From Streptomyces fodineus (GTDB lineage Bacteria; Actinomycetota; Actinomycetes; Streptomycetales; Streptomycetaceae): a DNA stretch of 64,000 bases. Location: the NCBI RefSeq assembly GCF_001735805.1, contig NZ_CP017248.1, forward strand, positions 6,014,001-6,078,000, given 5' to 3'. Shown piece by piece: positions 63,313-64,000 of this stretch. Made by a program: the position numbers and the translations under genes. The notes below the pieces were generated by a model. It was not told where the DNA came from. It searched no databases and saw nothing but the letters and a program-made list of their open reading frames with translations. Numbering within the stretch: position 1 is the stretch's first letter; each line of letters begins with the position of its first letter.

Positions 63313-63407
63313 GAGTGGCTCAGCGGGTAAACCGGCGACCAGTACTCGGTCGTGTTGCCGCCGCTGTACGACGACTTGAACCAGACAAGATCGGTATCGG
63401 CCGTCAC
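63249..63407 (-). pseudogene. Truncated DUF397 gene
   Basis: The GTG at 63407 overlaps the stop of the preceding DUF397 gene. It reads MTADTDLVWFKSSYSGGNTT, matching the start of a DUF397 protein. After Thr-Glu it goes to YWSPVYPLSHSH instead of the usual Cys-Val-Glu-Val and VRDSK, and ends within the converging phosphotransferase gene. The second half of the family domain is absent. Confidence 0.65.
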
Positions 63408-63604
63408 CCGTCCAGCAGGCCCCTTCGCAAAGCCGCGGTGAACGCGTGCCAGGCCTGCCCACTGACAGAGAGCACGGGCCCGCTGCTGACTTTGGAGTCG
63501 CGTACGAGGATGCTTTCGGTCATCCGCGCGCATTCAACACATTCCGTACCGCTGCCCCCGCTGTAAGTCGATGTGAACCAGCAGGGTGCGGACGGTCTGG
63601 TCAT
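63404..63604 (-). CDS. DUF397 protein
   Basis: This 66-residue protein has the complete short DUF397 domain: WFTSTYSGGSGTECVECARM, then VRDSKVSSGPVLSVSGQAWH and FTAALRRGLLDG. Such proteins are usually paired with an upstream XRE regulator carrying DUF5753, exactly as here, where the ATG overlaps that regulator's stop (ATGA). They behave like small partners or antitoxin-like proteins, as BldB/WhiJ relatives. Confidence 0.85.
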   Translation of the reverse strand: MTRPSAPCWFTSTYSGGSGTECVECARMTESILVRDSKVSSGPVLSVSGQAWHAFTAALRRGLLDG

Positions 63605-64000
63605 CAGGACTCCTTGCTTATGCGGGTGATGAGCTCTGCTGAGGATTCCAGGTCGAGCGCCTGTGCGCTCAGATACTCAAACGCCAGCCTGTAGCGGTCA
63701 AGTTCCCCAGGCTTTTCCATGAAGAGCCCGCCGCCGAGGAGATCGACGTAGACCACGTCCAGTTCCCTCTTCGGTCCGCGGAGGACGGCGAAGCTGCCGA
63801 CGGCGGCTGCGTGGGCGCCCCTTGAGAACGGGAGTACCTGCACCGTGATGTGTGGTCGTTCGCTCAGCGCCCGCAGGTGCCGTAGTTGTTCCTGCATGAC
63901 TTCGCGTCCGCCGACGATGCGTCGGATTGCGGCCTCGTCGATCACGCACCAGATGTGCGGAGGGTCATCGCGGTCAAGGAGATCTTGCCTTTTCATGCGG
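63604..64000 (-). CDS. XRE-family regulator with DUF5753 domain (N-terminus off window)
   Basis: The visible part, about 130 residues, is the DUF5753 ligand-binding-like domain: HIWCVIDEAAIRRIVGG, MQEQLRHLRALSERPHITVQ, VLPFSRGAHAAAVGSFAVL and VVYVDLLGGGLFMEKP. The N-terminal XRE helix-turn-helix lies beyond base 64000. With the DUF397 gene it makes a WhiJ/SCO4441-like pair, implicated in developmental switching in Streptomyces. Confidence 0.85.
   Translation of the reverse strand, partial: RMKRQDLLDRDDPPHIWCVIDEAAIRRIVGGREVMQEQLRHLRALSERPHITVQVLPFSRGAHAAAVGSFAVLRGPKRELDVVYVDLLGGGLFMEKPGELDRYRLAFEYLSAQALDLESSAELITRISKES

Overview
The window is high-GC actinobacterial chromosome, almost certainly Streptomyces. 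Nearly every coding frame has G or C in third positions. The markers are an SsgA-like sporulation protein, DasR-type operator sites next to GlcNAc phosphotransferase genes, DUF397/XRE regulator pairs, RDD proteins with proline/glycine-rich heads, and the hpdR-hpdA pair. Gene content and order resemble the core region of S. coelicolor around SCO2880-SCO2950; this is from memory and was not checked by search. I see no insertion sequence, prophage, CRISPR array or biosynthetic gene cluster.

Layout. 1-4.1 kb: the end of a SUKH-4-type immunity protein, a DUF8017-like membrane protein, tRNA-Cys, an MFS exporter and a Fic/Doc toxin-antitoxin pair whose upstream region is triplicated. 4.2-6.0 kb: a stand-alone DEAD/DEAH helicase. 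6.3-13.1 kb: IclR regulator, APC permease, M20 (DapE-like) deacylase, PucR regulator, GNAT acyltransferase and N-acylamino acid racemase. Together these look like a module that imports amino acids and converts D- to L-forms. 13.1-17.7 kb: a Lon-like Ser/Lys protease and a four-gene osmoprotectant ABC operon (substrate-binding lipoprotein, two permeases, CBS-type ATPase). 17.7-19.4 kb: hpdR and hpdA (tyrosine catabolism). 19.5-25.6 kb: TPR protein, FAD-linked oxidase, ssgG with a frameshift, and two RDD proteins, the second frameshifted. 26-32.8 kb: M6 metalloprotease, small hypotheticals, NAD salvage (pncA, pncB), clpS and a DUF2017 protein.

33-36.7 kb: an amino-acid permease followed by the CysO-dependent cysteine pathway (JAMM peptidase, sulfur carrier CysO, CysM), with a cysteine-rich leader peptide and alternative hairpins between the peptidase and cysO. 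36.9-41 kb: secreted S53 protease, lipoprotein, membrane-anchored MazF-like protein, MBL hydrolase. 41.1-45.1 kb: GlcNAc PTS (nagE2, nagE1, nagF) with three DasR-type sites, then rph. 45.2-49.5 kb: duplicated small lipoproteins, a DUF1707 protein and an ABC-2 exporter. 49.7-55.5 kb: a large bifunctional penicillin-binding protein, GroES-like protein, DUF3618 protein, Bcp peroxiredoxin, tRNA-Leu, rdgB. 55.5-64 kb: GDSL hydrolase, DUF445 protein and sugar-type MFS, then a visibly eroded stretch. That stretch holds a truncated AraC gene head-to-head with a truncated membrane gene, an aldo/keto-reductase-like fragment, a kinase-like phosphotransferase, one intact and one broken DUF397 gene, and an XRE regulator running off the edge.

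The points most worth a second look are the triplicated toxin-antitoxin control region, the D-to-L amino-acid module, the cysteine leader with CysO ending in Gly-Gly-Met-Arg, and several single-C losses in C-runs. The C losses could be real frameshifts or assembly errors. All calls rest on reading the sequence and recalling families; no searches were run.
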